64,000 bases of DNA from Rhizobium sp. CF122 (lineage in GTDB: Bacteria > Pseudomonadota > Alphaproteobacteria > Rhizobiales > Rhizobiaceae): contig NZ_AKKA01000109.1 in the NCBI RefSeq assembly GCF_000282035.1, forward strand, positions 32,752-96,751, in the 5' to 3' direction. Position numbers and translations under genes: made by a program. Shown here one piece after another: positions 17,277 through 25,452 of the stretch; the first letter of the stretch is position 1; each line of letters starts with the position of its first letter. A model generated the notes under the pieces. It did no database searches. It was not told the origin of the DNA and was given only the letters and a program-made list of their open reading frames with translations.

Positions 17277-17426
17277 GCGATGCACCTCCTCCCGCAGCGC
17301 TTTGTATGGCAAGCGTCCTTATCCTCCTCCCAAGGTCGCTTGCGGAACAGCAGCACTCCTCCTCCCAGCTGCTGTTCGGTTATTTCAGAAAAAGCCTGCC
17401 GCACCTCCTCCCGCGGCAGGCTTTTT
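17277..17426 (+). ncRNA. Array of four CCTCCTCCC-loop hairpins (cuckoo/CcsR-like sRNA)
   Basis: Four successive stem-loops each expose CCTCCTCCC, identical to the anti-Shine-Dalgarno type sequence, in the loop. Hairpin 1 spans 17277-17300 (motif 17285-17293, broken 3+3 bp stem). Hairpin 2 spans 17309-17343 (motif 17323-17331, 7+4 bp). Hairpin 3 spans 17345-17377 (motif 17358-17366, perfect 10 bp). Hairpin 4 spans 17389-17426 (motif 17404-17412, perfect 9 bp extended by AAAAA/TTTTT) and is also the terminator. Stems differ completely while loops are identical, which shows selection on the loop. Position after a DUF1127 gene matches the cuckoo/CcsR sRNA class of alphaproteobacteria. Expected role: base-pairing to AGGAGG-type sites or decoying ribosomes or proteins under stress. 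Confidence 0.88.
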
Positions 17427-17535
17427 CGTTTGTGCTCCGATCGCCATGCCCCGGGATCGCTCACGCTGTGATTGGTCGCTGCTCCGGTTGAAATTTCGAG
17501 CACCGGCTGTCGGCGTTCGGATGAGCGCCACCATT

Positions 17536-18690
17536 CTATGCGGCAACCATCCTTCGGGAAAAAGGCAGGGATCGGATGCATCCCACGGCAGAAAAGATCA
17601 CCGGCAGGCACACAAGATAGGAGGTGCGGATGCCGGCGTGCTCTGCCACAAAGCCAAGGAGTGGAGGAGCAAGGAAAAACACGACGAACGACATTTGGCC
17701 GAGTGCTGCGACGTTGAGATAAGCGGCTCGATCCGCGCGTTGTGCCGCCGCCGAGACAGCGAGCGGATAGACCGCACTACACCCCCCACCCATGAGTGCG
17801 AACCCCGCAAGGGCAGCATATTGGTGCGGAGCGAGCCAAACGGCGCAAAGCCCGGCCGCGGATATGAGAAGCAGAGTAAGGGCTACCGTCCGCGAGCCGA
17901 AGCGATCGACAAACGGGTCGGCGAACAACCGTGTTAGAGCCATGAAAAACGTGAAGAGCGTGAGACCCAGCCCTCCGACAAACGGTTCCGCGCTAAAGAC
18001 GTCGCGCATATAGATCGCCGACCAATCAATCCCTGCACCTTCGACAAGAAACGCTGCGATGCCGATGATGCACAGCGGAAGCAGCCCAAGCGTCGGAAGC
18101 GCAATGTGCCCTGCATCAGCGTGTTCGAGCGTTGGACGGGCTGGGGCATTACGCATGCCCGCGATGACCATCGTTCCAATCAGGAGAACGAACGTGAATG
18201 TCAGAGCGAGATGAAGCTGCACCGAAAGCCCCGCCTGGCGCACGATAGCGGAAGCCAGGGCGGTCACGAAAAAACCAAGACTCCAAAATCCATGAGCCCT
18301 ATTCATGACGCCACGGCCAAGCTGCGCCTCGATGCGATCGATCTCGACGTTAAGATTGATTTCCAGCGCTCCCGCCAGAAGCCCTTCCAAGAGGAGAAGC
18401 CCAAAGACGAAAGGTGCTGCACTCATCCAAGGCACGAGAGCAAGCAGCCCCGAGGTTCCAAGAACGGTGAGGAATGCCGTCGTGCGCGCGCCAAGGCGTG
18501 CCACAACAGCAGATGAAAAGGTCAGTGATATGAGAGCGCCAATCGCAGCTCCAATCAGCGTTAATCCAAGCTCGGATTTGTCGATCTGCAAAGCGTCTTG
18601 AAGATCGGGTAGACGCGAGAGCATTGCTCCCATCGATACCGCAAAAAGGAAAAAGCAGACATAGATGCGCTGCTGCGGCTCAATCTTCAT
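17536..18690 (-). CDS. MFS transporter (YbjJ-like)
   Basis: A 384-residue major facilitator protein with about twelve hydrophobic helices. The N-terminal half has the loop GARTTAF after helix 2 and LEGLLAGALEINLNVEIDRIE; the second half has VEGAGIDWSAIYMRDVF, as in the YbjJ-type subfamily often annotated as inner-membrane permeases of unknown substrate. The ATG at 18690 is chosen because AGGAG lies eight bases before it; 39 further in-frame residues upstream are not family-like. Its 3' end faces the sRNA array terminator about 110 bases away. Confidence 0.87.
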   Translation of the reverse strand: MKIEPQQRIYVCFFLFAVSMGAMLSRLPDLQDALQIDKSELGLTLIGAAIGALISLTFSSAVVARLGARTTAFLTVLGTSGLLALVPWMSAAPFVFGLLLLEGLLAGALEINLNVEIDRIEAQLGRGVMNRAHGFWSLGFFVTALASAIVRQAGLSVQLHLALTFTFVLLIGTMVIAGMRNAPARPTLEHADAGHIALPTLGLLPLCIIGIAAFLVEGAGIDWSAIYMRDVFSAEPFVGGLGLTLFTFFMALTRLFADPFVDRFGSRTVALTLLLISAAGLCAVWLAPHQYAALAGFALMGGGCSAVYPLAVSAAAQRADRAAYLNVAALGQMSFVVFFLAPPLLGFVAEHAGIRTSYLVCLPVIFSAVGCIRSLPFSRRMVAA

Positions 18691-18918
18691 ACGTGGCTCC
18701 TGAGAATAGTAAAGGGTGGGCGAGCCATGTTTATCTGAGCGCGACAAATATCGGCAATGCGCTTCTCGCGAGAGGTCCGCCGCTTGCAAGGCTAAAGGAA
18801 GCCCCACCGAAGCGGGGCTAGGGATTGTTATAGGAAGAGTACGTCAACTTAACGCTCACCTATGTCGGATGGTTCCCGAACGCGTCAGCAATCTCAGCCA
18901 CCTCTTCACGGGCCTTAG

Positions 18919-19257
18919 ACCGCAGAGGGAGATTTTCATAAGGGCTTTCGTGCGCTCGACACGGTTTCCCACATACTCACGGCAGCCGTCATCATCGATA
19001 GGTCTGAAGTGCATGTCGTCGATCCCGCGACCGTACCCAATCCCAATTGGCTGCGCCCGGGCATTCCAAGCGCCGGCCAGCAGGCTTTCGGTGATGACCT
19101 CCTTCAACGGCATCGTTTCGTGGCAATCCCGAGTGCCGTTTCCAACCGTAGCTGGAACCTTGTGTTCATAGGGAGCAAAGCGGCAGGCTTCTATTCGCTC
19201 GCGTTCCAGGAAACCTTCGCTCTCGACACCAGGCTCCATCCGCCGTCGGCAGCGTGA
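18919..19257 (+). pseudogene. Remnant of a RES-domain NAD+ phosphorylase toxin
   Basis: The open frame encodes what looks like the C-terminal half of a RES toxin: a stretch ending VVDPATVPNPNWL, then QAFGDDLLQRHRFVAIPSAV with the conserved Ser, then SWNLVF and a final FALDTRL. RES toxins degrade NAD+ and normally need ~150-220 residues with an N-terminal Arg and a central Glu; that half is absent and the frame is closed by TAG at 18916. No Xre/MbcA-type antitoxin gene adjoins it. I judge it a 5'-truncated relic. The family call rests on pattern recognition only. Confidence 0.5.
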
Positions 19258-19308
19258 TGCCGGCGCACCCAATTGCCGAAGGGTGGAGCTCAGCATAGTG
19301 AAATTCAG

Positions 19309-21318
19309 CTATAAACCGCGTGTTCGCCCGAACGTACGCAAAAAAAGATTGACCGACACAGCGACCTTATCGATGTCGGGCACATCCTGTGAATAACGAC
19401 CGGTGTAGAGTTTTACGATCAGTTCGTCACGCGCTTGCCCGTCCAGCTCGAAATGGAGATGCAGGTAATAGGACTGCTTGTCGCCGGTACGGCTTATGCT
19501 TCTGCGCCGCTGAGTGACCTGTCTCAATTCGGCGTTGAACGGCTCAAAGCCATCAAGAGACAGTGTCACTGTTTTTGACTGCAAACTGGCTCCTGCCGGT
19601 ACGTTGACCACAGCCTTGTCCAACGCAAGACTGACGACGCGACCGGAAATGCCGTCCACATTTGCAGGCTCGTCAAGTTTAAAGGCGTGGAATAGTCGTC
19701 TTGGCTTCTCGAAGCAGATCAGGGATGCAATGGCGAGCACGAGAATGTTGATCCCCGACCAGCAAGCAGCGACCGGCGAGAACTGCCCCGTGACGTGCGA
19801 GGTCTCCGGCACGACGTTGATGAGCAAGCCAAGAGCCGTGATCGCGATCAAACTGGCGATCCAGGCCAAACTGTATCCGTCGAATCCACCAACTTCGTTG
19901 CCGCTACCCTTCGGGGTGACCCTGAACGGCTTGCCGAACGGACGCACCACGCTCGAAATAACAGTTGGCAGCATACGAAACGTGGCGAAGGCACCGACCG
20001 CGCTTGAGATCAGCGGCAAATATCGCGTCGGTGTTATCCAGAGCATCAAGAGAAAATAAGCGGCCAGCAGCGGCACCTGGTGGGACACATAGTCAGCCGC
20101 ACTGGTGAAGTAGAGCGGCAGCACGCCGAACCATAGATAGATTATCGGAACGACCAATATGGTGAATCGGACCAAATATTGTACCAGCCACGAAATGGGC
20201 AGGAACATGACCCGCTGAAAGAGCGACAAACCTGGCCCGCGCAAGGGCCCGTTGTGCAGATAGAGCGTCTGAATGCCGCCCCGGCACCACCGCTCACGCT
20301 GCACGAAATAGCCGGTCAGATTCTCCGCCGCCAACCCCATCGACAACCGCTCGTTCAAGTAGCGTGTCTTGTAACCCCTGTTAAGCATGGCAAGCGTGGT
20401 CAATAGGTCTTCAGTGATGGACTCGGTGGGAAAGCCGCCGATCACGTCGATTGCCTTGCGTCGCGCGATCGAACACGATCCGCAACAGAAGCTTACGTCC
20501 CAGACATCTCTGCTTGGCGCGATTTCGTCGAAGAACAGTCGCTGCTCATCCGGCCAGATGTTTTCCAGGCCGAGGTTTGACTGGACTGGATCGGTATTGA
20601 AGAAATGCTGCGGTGTTTGGACGATCCCAATGCTTTCATCGGAAAAGAAAGGTAGCGTCCGGCGCAGGAAATGCCGGTAGGGCACGAAGTCCGCATCAAA
20701 GATTGCAACAAAGTCGCCCGAGCTCACCTTCAGACCGTTGTTCATATTGCCCGCTTTGGCATGGCTGTTGTCGGGTCTCGTGACGTGGATTGCTCCCCTT
20801 GCTTCGCAATAGGCCTTGAGCCAGTCCCGACGCTGATCATCGAGGACAAAAACCTTTACCTTGTGGGCCGGATAGTCGAGCGATAGTGCTCCGATAATGG
20901 TCCTTTCCAGGACATCGAGGGGTTCGTTGTAGGTGGGGATAAATATATCGACCGTTGGGAGCTCATCTTCGTCTCGGTCGAAGAAAGCCTGCGCGAGCCT
21001 GTCTACTTCGGCGCTGCGATCGACGCTTCGGCTCATCAATATCAGAAACAGCACGACCTCAAAAACGGCCAGAATTTCGACGACGAACAGGAACCAGACC
21101 CAGTAAAAACCTGGACCATCATTCGGAAAGGGAAGGACGGTTTCGACCAATCGCCACACCATGTAGCGCAGTGCGACCGCGGCCACGAAAGCACACGTAA
21201 TTGTCCGAGCCCAGGTGTGGGAACGCGACCAATTGAAAGGTCCAAGAAAAAAGAAGGCAAGGACGAGAAAGGTCGGCGCCAGCGCTACGAGATGCTGAAC
21301 CACAGGCTTTCGATCCAT
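19309..21318 (-). CDS. bgsA: BgsA-like processive beta-glucan synthase (GT2)
   Basis: A 669-residue membrane GT2 synthase. About three helices lead to a cytosolic catalytic domain (about 120-350) with Asp160-Asp161, DAD at 208-210, the TED at 302-304 and the QRERW-type motif at 340-344 that marks cellulose synthase-like processive enzymes. Four or more helices and a soluble C-terminal tail follow. The tail lacks the PilZ RxxxR...[D/N]xSxxG signature. That, the size and the partner upstream match S. meliloti BgsA, which makes a mixed-linkage (1-3)(1-4)-beta-glucan activated by c-di-GMP through a non-PilZ tail. A plain BcsA-like glucan synthase is the alternative. It overlaps bgsB by 34 bases. 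Confidence 0.75.
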   Translation of the reverse strand: MDRKPVVQHLVALAPTFLVLAFFFLGPFNWSRSHTWARTITCAFVAAVALRYMVWRLVETVLPFPNDGPGFYWVWFLFVVEILAVFEVVLFLILMSRSVDRSAEVDRLAQAFFDRDEDELPTVDIFIPTYNEPLDVLERTIIGALSLDYPAHKVKVFVLDDQRRDWLKAYCEARGAIHVTRPDNSHAKAGNMNNGLKVSSGDFVAIFDADFVPYRHFLRRTLPFFSDESIGIVQTPQHFFNTDPVQSNLGLENIWPDEQRLFFDEIAPSRDVWDVSFCCGSCSIARRKAIDVIGGFPTESITEDLLTTLAMLNRGYKTRYLNERLSMGLAAENLTGYFVQRERWCRGGIQTLYLHNGPLRGPGLSLFQRVMFLPISWLVQYLVRFTILVVPIIYLWFGVLPLYFTSAADYVSHQVPLLAAYFLLMLWITPTRYLPLISSAVGAFATFRMLPTVISSVVRPFGKPFRVTPKGSGNEVGGFDGYSLAWIASLIAITALGLLINVVPETSHVTGQFSPVAACWSGINILVLAIASLICFEKPRRLFHAFKLDEPANVDGISGRVVSLALDKAVVNVPAGASLQSKTVTLSLDGFEPFNAELRQVTQRRRSISRTGDKQSYYLHLHFELDGQARDELIVKLYTGRYSQDVPDIDKVAVSVNLFLRTFGRTRGL

Positions 21319-22565
21319 TTTTTGAAACCGACATTGTGCTTAGACAGGCGCACCTGCACCGAGCGTCCAACCTGACAGAAATTCGCAAAATCGGTATTGA
21401 GGGTGGAGGCAGCAAGACTAAGCCGGATACGAGCGCTACGCGCCGTCGTCACAGGCTGATTGGCCGCAAAGGCGTCTTTCTCGATAATGGCAGAACTGCC
21501 TCTGACTGACAGGACCACGGCCTTGAAGGCGTCGCCGCGCCCGAAAAGTCGCACCTCGGCAGCCCGACCAACATAAATTTCGTCATAGTCGACCTCGGGT
21601 ACGAGAATATCCACGAATAACTCGCGGCAATCGAGGACGCGCATTAGCTCATTATTCAAAAGGACGTTCGAGCCATTCACGATGTTGCTACTCCATACGA
21701 CCCCATCGAATGGAGCGGAGATGGTTGCCGACGCCAGGCTGTCAACCCGGTTGCTTTCTTCGGCGATCTGCTTTTCGACTTCGATTGCGCGTGTTTCGTT
21801 TTCCGCTATGCGCGTATTGAGATCATTAATCCGAACGAGCACTTCGTCCTCACGCTGCCGGGAATAAGGGACATCGTTTTGTCCGTCGCCGATAAAGATG
21901 CCCTGCCGGACGGCATCGAGCTTCTGTTCCAGCTGCTCAACAGTCAGGTTGCTGATTTCGACTTCCCCGCCTGTGGCTGCTCCGGCCGCCCGGGCCGATT
22001 CGACGAGCTTTTTCGTCAAAATACCCTTCGACTCGAGCGTCAGTCGTCGGTCGAGATCGACTTGCGCAACAAGATCCTGCGCTTGGGAAACCTCGACCCG
22101 CTTGCGTAAGATTTCAACTTCGCGTTCAAGATTGGCGACCGCCGTCCTCTTATAGACTTCTAATCGTGTAGACAGTTGCTGGCGAAGTGCAATCAGCTCG
22201 TCGCGCTCCCGTCTGAGCGCCGCAGCGCGGTCAAGAGCCGCATTGTGCTCGGCCCGGAGCGAGGCGAGAGTTGCTCGATTCACTCGGGCGTTAACAATCC
22301 TGAGAAGGGGCTGTCCTTCGACCACTGGGACGCCCACTCTCGCTGGCGCTTCCGCAATCGCACCGTCGATTGGTGCATTTACAGTGGCAAAACGCGCGTT
22401 GACCGTCCCATCAAGACTGGTGACCCCCGTTAGGCCAGGTAAAAAAACAATCGCGGCAAGCACCAACAGAACGAGACCGACTGTGATTCGGACTATACGA
22501 TGGTTCCATAACATTTTGATATCCGACCTCGGCAGCGACGAAGGGACCAACCAATTTTGCCTCAA
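21285..22565 (-). CDS. bgsB: BgsB-like membrane-fusion protein partner of the glucan synthase
   Basis: A 426-residue HlyD-like protein with a short cytoplasmic start, one membrane helix (about 25-45), a lipoyl half (VNAPIDGAIAEAPARVGVPVVEGQPLLRI), a long coiled coil (about 105-270), the second lipoyl half (ISAPFDGVVWSSNIVNGSNVLLN) and a C-terminal barrel that may guide the polymer through the periplasm. Two starts are possible. A TTG at 22565 has AGGAG eight bases upstream and is given here; an ATG at 22514 would remove 17 residues. It precedes and overlaps the synthase gene, the order of bgsBA in S. meliloti. Confidence 0.72.
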   Translation of the reverse strand: MRQNWLVPSSLPRSDIKMLWNHRIVRITVGLVLLVLAAIVFLPGLTGVTSLDGTVNARFATVNAPIDGAIAEAPARVGVPVVEGQPLLRIVNARVNRATLASLRAEHNAALDRAAALRRERDELIALRQQLSTRLEVYKRTAVANLEREVEILRKRVEVSQAQDLVAQVDLDRRLTLESKGILTKKLVESARAAGAATGGEVEISNLTVEQLEQKLDAVRQGIFIGDGQNDVPYSRQREDEVLVRINDLNTRIAENETRAIEVEKQIAEESNRVDSLASATISAPFDGVVWSSNIVNGSNVLLNNELMRVLDCRELFVDILVPEVDYDEIYVGRAAEVRLFGRGDAFKAVVLSVRGSSAIIEKDAFAANQPVTTARSARIRLSLAASTLNTDFANFCQVGRSVQVRLSKHNVGFKKWIESLWFSIS

Positions 22566-23114
22566 CAGTACCGCTCCTAAGTTAGGACGAGTGAAATTTC
22601 CGACAAGGGATGGTAGTAAATTTGGTCTATGCTACCGGCTTCACGAGGGTATAAACAGTTCAGGAAGCTCATGTTTTTGGTCTGGCGGTATTCCACAACT
22701 GCGGTTGTCCTGAAACGGAGCCTGATGTTTTGCATGGGAAGTGATAGTCAGTCGCGAGCCTGCTTTCTGGTGCGATATCGGGAACTCGCCTGCCATTGTC
22801 AGGCAAACTCTCAGTGCATTTTAGATCACGTCTTGCACCGCCTGCATGAGAGGGAGCCCATGACCAGAAGAATGTCATCCTGCCCGCCATAGAGCGCTCA
22901 AATATGTTTGACCCGCTCTTGGCGCGGCATCGGACTAAAGTCTGATCGCGCGCCAAGGTCACAGTTTGGCCCGATTCCACCAGAATTTTTCGTGCCTGCG
23001 TCGATACTTCAGTCCGTCCCGTCCGGGACGGAACAATCAGCAGCAGAACCGGCTGCAAGAATGCCATCGGGAAGTGCTCTGCAAGGAGTGTGTCCCAATA
23101 GGCTGAGGGGATCC
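22566..23114. other. Divergent regulatory region between bgsBA and the EPS cluster
   Basis: About 550 bases separate the divergent bgsB and acyltransferase genes. No coding sequence was recognised. The acyltransferase frame is open upstream for 69 codons, but these lack family likeness. The stretch should hold both promoters; I see no clear operator. Confidence 0.4.
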
Positions 23115-24281
23115 ATGTCTCTTGCACGCGACCGGCAACTGGACGGACTAAGGACTGTCGCCGTCTCGATGGTCCTCTACCACCATTTTTTCGCGGTAGA
23201 TGGATCGGTTCTGGGTCATCTCGGCGTACGGTTGTTCTTTGTCCTTAGCGGCTTCCTGATCACGCGGCTCCTGTTAGATGCGCGTTTTTCCGTCGGCTAT
23301 CAGTCGGGCGCTGCGCTGAAAGCATTCTACATCCGCCGCGCGCTACGCATATTTCCGCCTTACTTCGCGATGTTGGGGTTCATTTGGTTTGTCAACCTTG
23401 AAGGGGCTCGGGGCAGCATCAAGTGGCATGCGCTGTATCTATCGAACGTCTGGTATGCCCTTCGCAACGAGTGGACGCCCTGGGTCTTGTGTCACACTTG
23501 GAGCTTGAGCATCGAGGAACAGTTCTATATCGCCTGGCCGTTGGTCATCCTGCTGGCTCCGCGCCGGTTGATGGCACCGATTTGCGTCGCTGTCATAGCT
23601 TTCTCGCTGACTTACCGCTTCTATTGGCCATTTACAGGTACACCGTCTCTCGCGCGCGACCTTCTTCCTCCGGCGTCGGTGGATGCGCTCGTGGCCGGCG
23701 CCCTTCTCGCAGTCCATCGAAGAAGAACTGAGTGTTGGCCGGCATGGATTGGGCTGAGCGTTGTCCCTTTGACGGCCGCCGCCGCTATCGTCCTGTGGTT
23801 GAAGTCAGTCCCCATGGCACCCGTCGGGGAATGGTTGACGTGGATCGGTGCGGAGGTTTTGCCCGTCATACCACTCGTCGTGCTGGTCGGATGCTGTTCC
23901 TCTGGGGTGCGCGGAGCATTTGGCCGCTTCTTGGAGCGCCCGTCGATGACCGCCGTCGGACGTATGAGTTACGGCGTTTACCTTTTTCATCCAGTTGTGC
24001 TGTCGCTGATCGTCAAGGCTCAGCCCTGGATCCCGGTCAACGTCTCAGAGCAGGGCCCCGGCCGCTTTGTGATTGCAACCACAGCTACATTGATGCTGGC
24101 TTCAATTTCCTGGCTGGCATTCGAGAAACCGCTCAACCAGCTCAAACGCTACTTCCCCTATGTCAGCTCCGCAAGGACCCACGTGTCACCGTCGATGCGG
24201 CGAAGCCAGGCCGACGAGCGGGAGCGTGATGCTTCAGCCTACCGCCCAAGCTATGCCAACCGCGATGAACGTGGGAGCTGA
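23115..24281 (+). CDS. Acyltransferase 3 family membrane protein (OafA/ExoZ-like)
   Basis: A 388-residue integral membrane O-acyltransferase with about ten helices. It opens with the family's RDRQLDGLRTVAVSMVLYHHFF block, including the catalytic-type His, followed by GVRLFFVLSGFLITRLLL and the RRALRIFPPYF Arg motif, and WSLSIEEQFYIAWP. These enzymes add acetyl or succinyl groups to sugars at the inner membrane (OafA, ExoH/ExoZ, NodX). The ATG at 23115 follows GAGGGG by four bases. It is the first gene of a rightward glycan cluster and probably decorates its repeat unit. Confidence 0.88.
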   Translation: MSLARDRQLDGLRTVAVSMVLYHHFFAVDGSVLGHLGVRLFFVLSGFLITRLLLDARFSVGYQSGAALKAFYIRRALRIFPPYFAMLGFIWFVNLEGARGSIKWHALYLSNVWYALRNEWTPWVLCHTWSLSIEEQFYIAWPLVILLAPRRLMAPICVAVIAFSLTYRFYWPFTGTPSLARDLLPPASVDALVAGALLAVHRRRTECWPAWIGLSVVPLTAAAAIVLWLKSVPMAPVGEWLTWIGAEVLPVIPLVVLVGCCSSGVRGAFGRFLERPSMTAVGRMSYGVYLFHPVVLSLIVKAQPWIPVNVSEQGPGRFVIATTATLMLASISWLAFEKPLNQLKRYFPYVSSARTHVSPSMRRSQADERERDASAYRPSYANRDERGS

Positions 24282-24284
24282 AGG

Positions 24285-25388
24285 ATGTCTATTCCGCTGA
24301 TCTCCGTCGTGCTGCCGGTCTATAATGGCGAACCCCACGTTGCCGCCGCACTCGAAAGCATTCTACGCCAGGATTACAGGCGCTTTGAAATCATCGCGCT
24401 TGACGACGGGTCGACCGATGGCTCGCTGGAGATCCTCCAACGGTATCGAAATGCCGATGATCGCATCCGTATCGTCTCGCGGGAAAATCGTGGACTGATT
24501 GCGACTTTGAACGAGGGCATCGCCTTGGCGAAAGGCGATCTTATCGCCAGAATGGACGCGGACGATATTTCCTACCCATCCCGTTTCTCCCGCCAGGTCG
24601 GCCTCTTTGCCCAGCAGCCTCAGCTCGCAATCAGTGGCACCGGCATCGACCAGCTTCTTGGCAATCGGGTGGTCCGCGGTCGGCCAAATCCGATCTATCA
24701 GACTGGCGATTGGCACGTATTGTCGATGTTCTTCACCATCTTCCTGCACTCGACGGTGATGTATAACCGCAACGTCATTCCCGAAGACATGCTGGTGTAT
24801 GACGCAGGCTATGTGCATGCCGAGGATTTCGATCTCTTCGGACGCATTGCGCGACAATTTCCAGCCGCAATGATCGATGAGAGCCTGGTCGCCTATCGTA
24901 TCCACAGCGACAGCGTTTCAAGCAGGCACAAGCGGCAAATGCGCCAAACCCACCTGAAGATCGTCGCCGAGAACCTCCAACGGCAGTCTCTTTGCGACGA
25001 TTCCGGCGCCCTTCATGACATTGGGGTGGCAGTCACCCCTGAGACGGTGCGCCGTGCTGCCAATTGCATTCTCACGATCGAAAGAAAAATCGCCGAGCAA
25101 GCAGGCCGGGCATCCTTGAGCTATGCGCACGGAACCTTGTGTTTTTTCTATTTCCTGTATCAACTCATCATTGACGAGCAACGACCCGAGCTCACACATG
25201 CATTTCTCACGCTAACGGGAAAGTGGCAGCTCATCCGGCGTCGGGAGCGATACGGCCTTCGTTCCGCCACTTATGCACCGTGGCTGTGCCGTTTTTCAGA
25301 CGGCGCGACCCGGCGCATGGATCTCATGGCGCGGTACTATCAGTCGGTGCCAGCCAGAACTGTAGAGCCGCTTCAGGGGCTCGCATGA
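24285..25388 (+). CDS. Family 2 glycosyltransferase
   Basis: A 367-residue GT-A glycosyltransferase. The nucleotide-binding start SVVLPVYNGEPHV, ALDDGSTDGS (first Asp motif), ARMDADD (metal-binding DxD) and the base-type segment AEDFDLFGRI are in order, as in GT2 enzymes that add a sugar to a lipid-linked oligosaccharide. GGA lies four bases before the ATG and the start is only three bases after the acyltransferase stop, so both are cotranscribed. Donor and acceptor are unknown. Confidence 0.9.
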   Translation: MSIPLISVVLPVYNGEPHVAAALESILRQDYRRFEIIALDDGSTDGSLEILQRYRNADDRIRIVSRENRGLIATLNEGIALAKGDLIARMDADDISYPSRFSRQVGLFAQQPQLAISGTGIDQLLGNRVVRGRPNPIYQTGDWHVLSMFFTIFLHSTVMYNRNVIPEDMLVYDAGYVHAEDFDLFGRIARQFPAAMIDESLVAYRIHSDSVSSRHKRQMRQTHLKIVAENLQRQSLCDDSGALHDIGVAVTPETVRRAANCILTIERKIAEQAGRASLSYAHGTLCFFYFLYQLIIDEQRPELTHAFLTLTGKWQLIRRRERYGLRSATYAPWLCRFSDGATRRMDLMARYYQSVPARTVEPLQGLA

Positions 25389-25452
25389 TGGCTGGAGAAT
25401 ATCGCGAATTCGCGCGCGTACGCGCCCATCACTCGGTGAGGTCACAGCCACC

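Noticed and set aside
17277..17426. Four spaced identical 9-mers, considered as a CRISPR or simple repeat array
   Set aside because: The repeats are only 9 bases long and each lies in the loop of a different hairpin; spacing is irregular and no cas genes are present.
19309..19700. PilZ domain in the C-terminal tail of the glucan synthase
   Set aside because: The RxxxR and [D/N]xSxxG motifs are not both present; only a non-canonical tail can be supported.
23115..24281. Extending the acyltransferase start to 22908
   Set aside because: The added 69 residues lack family likeness, and GAGGGG sits properly before the ATG at 23115.
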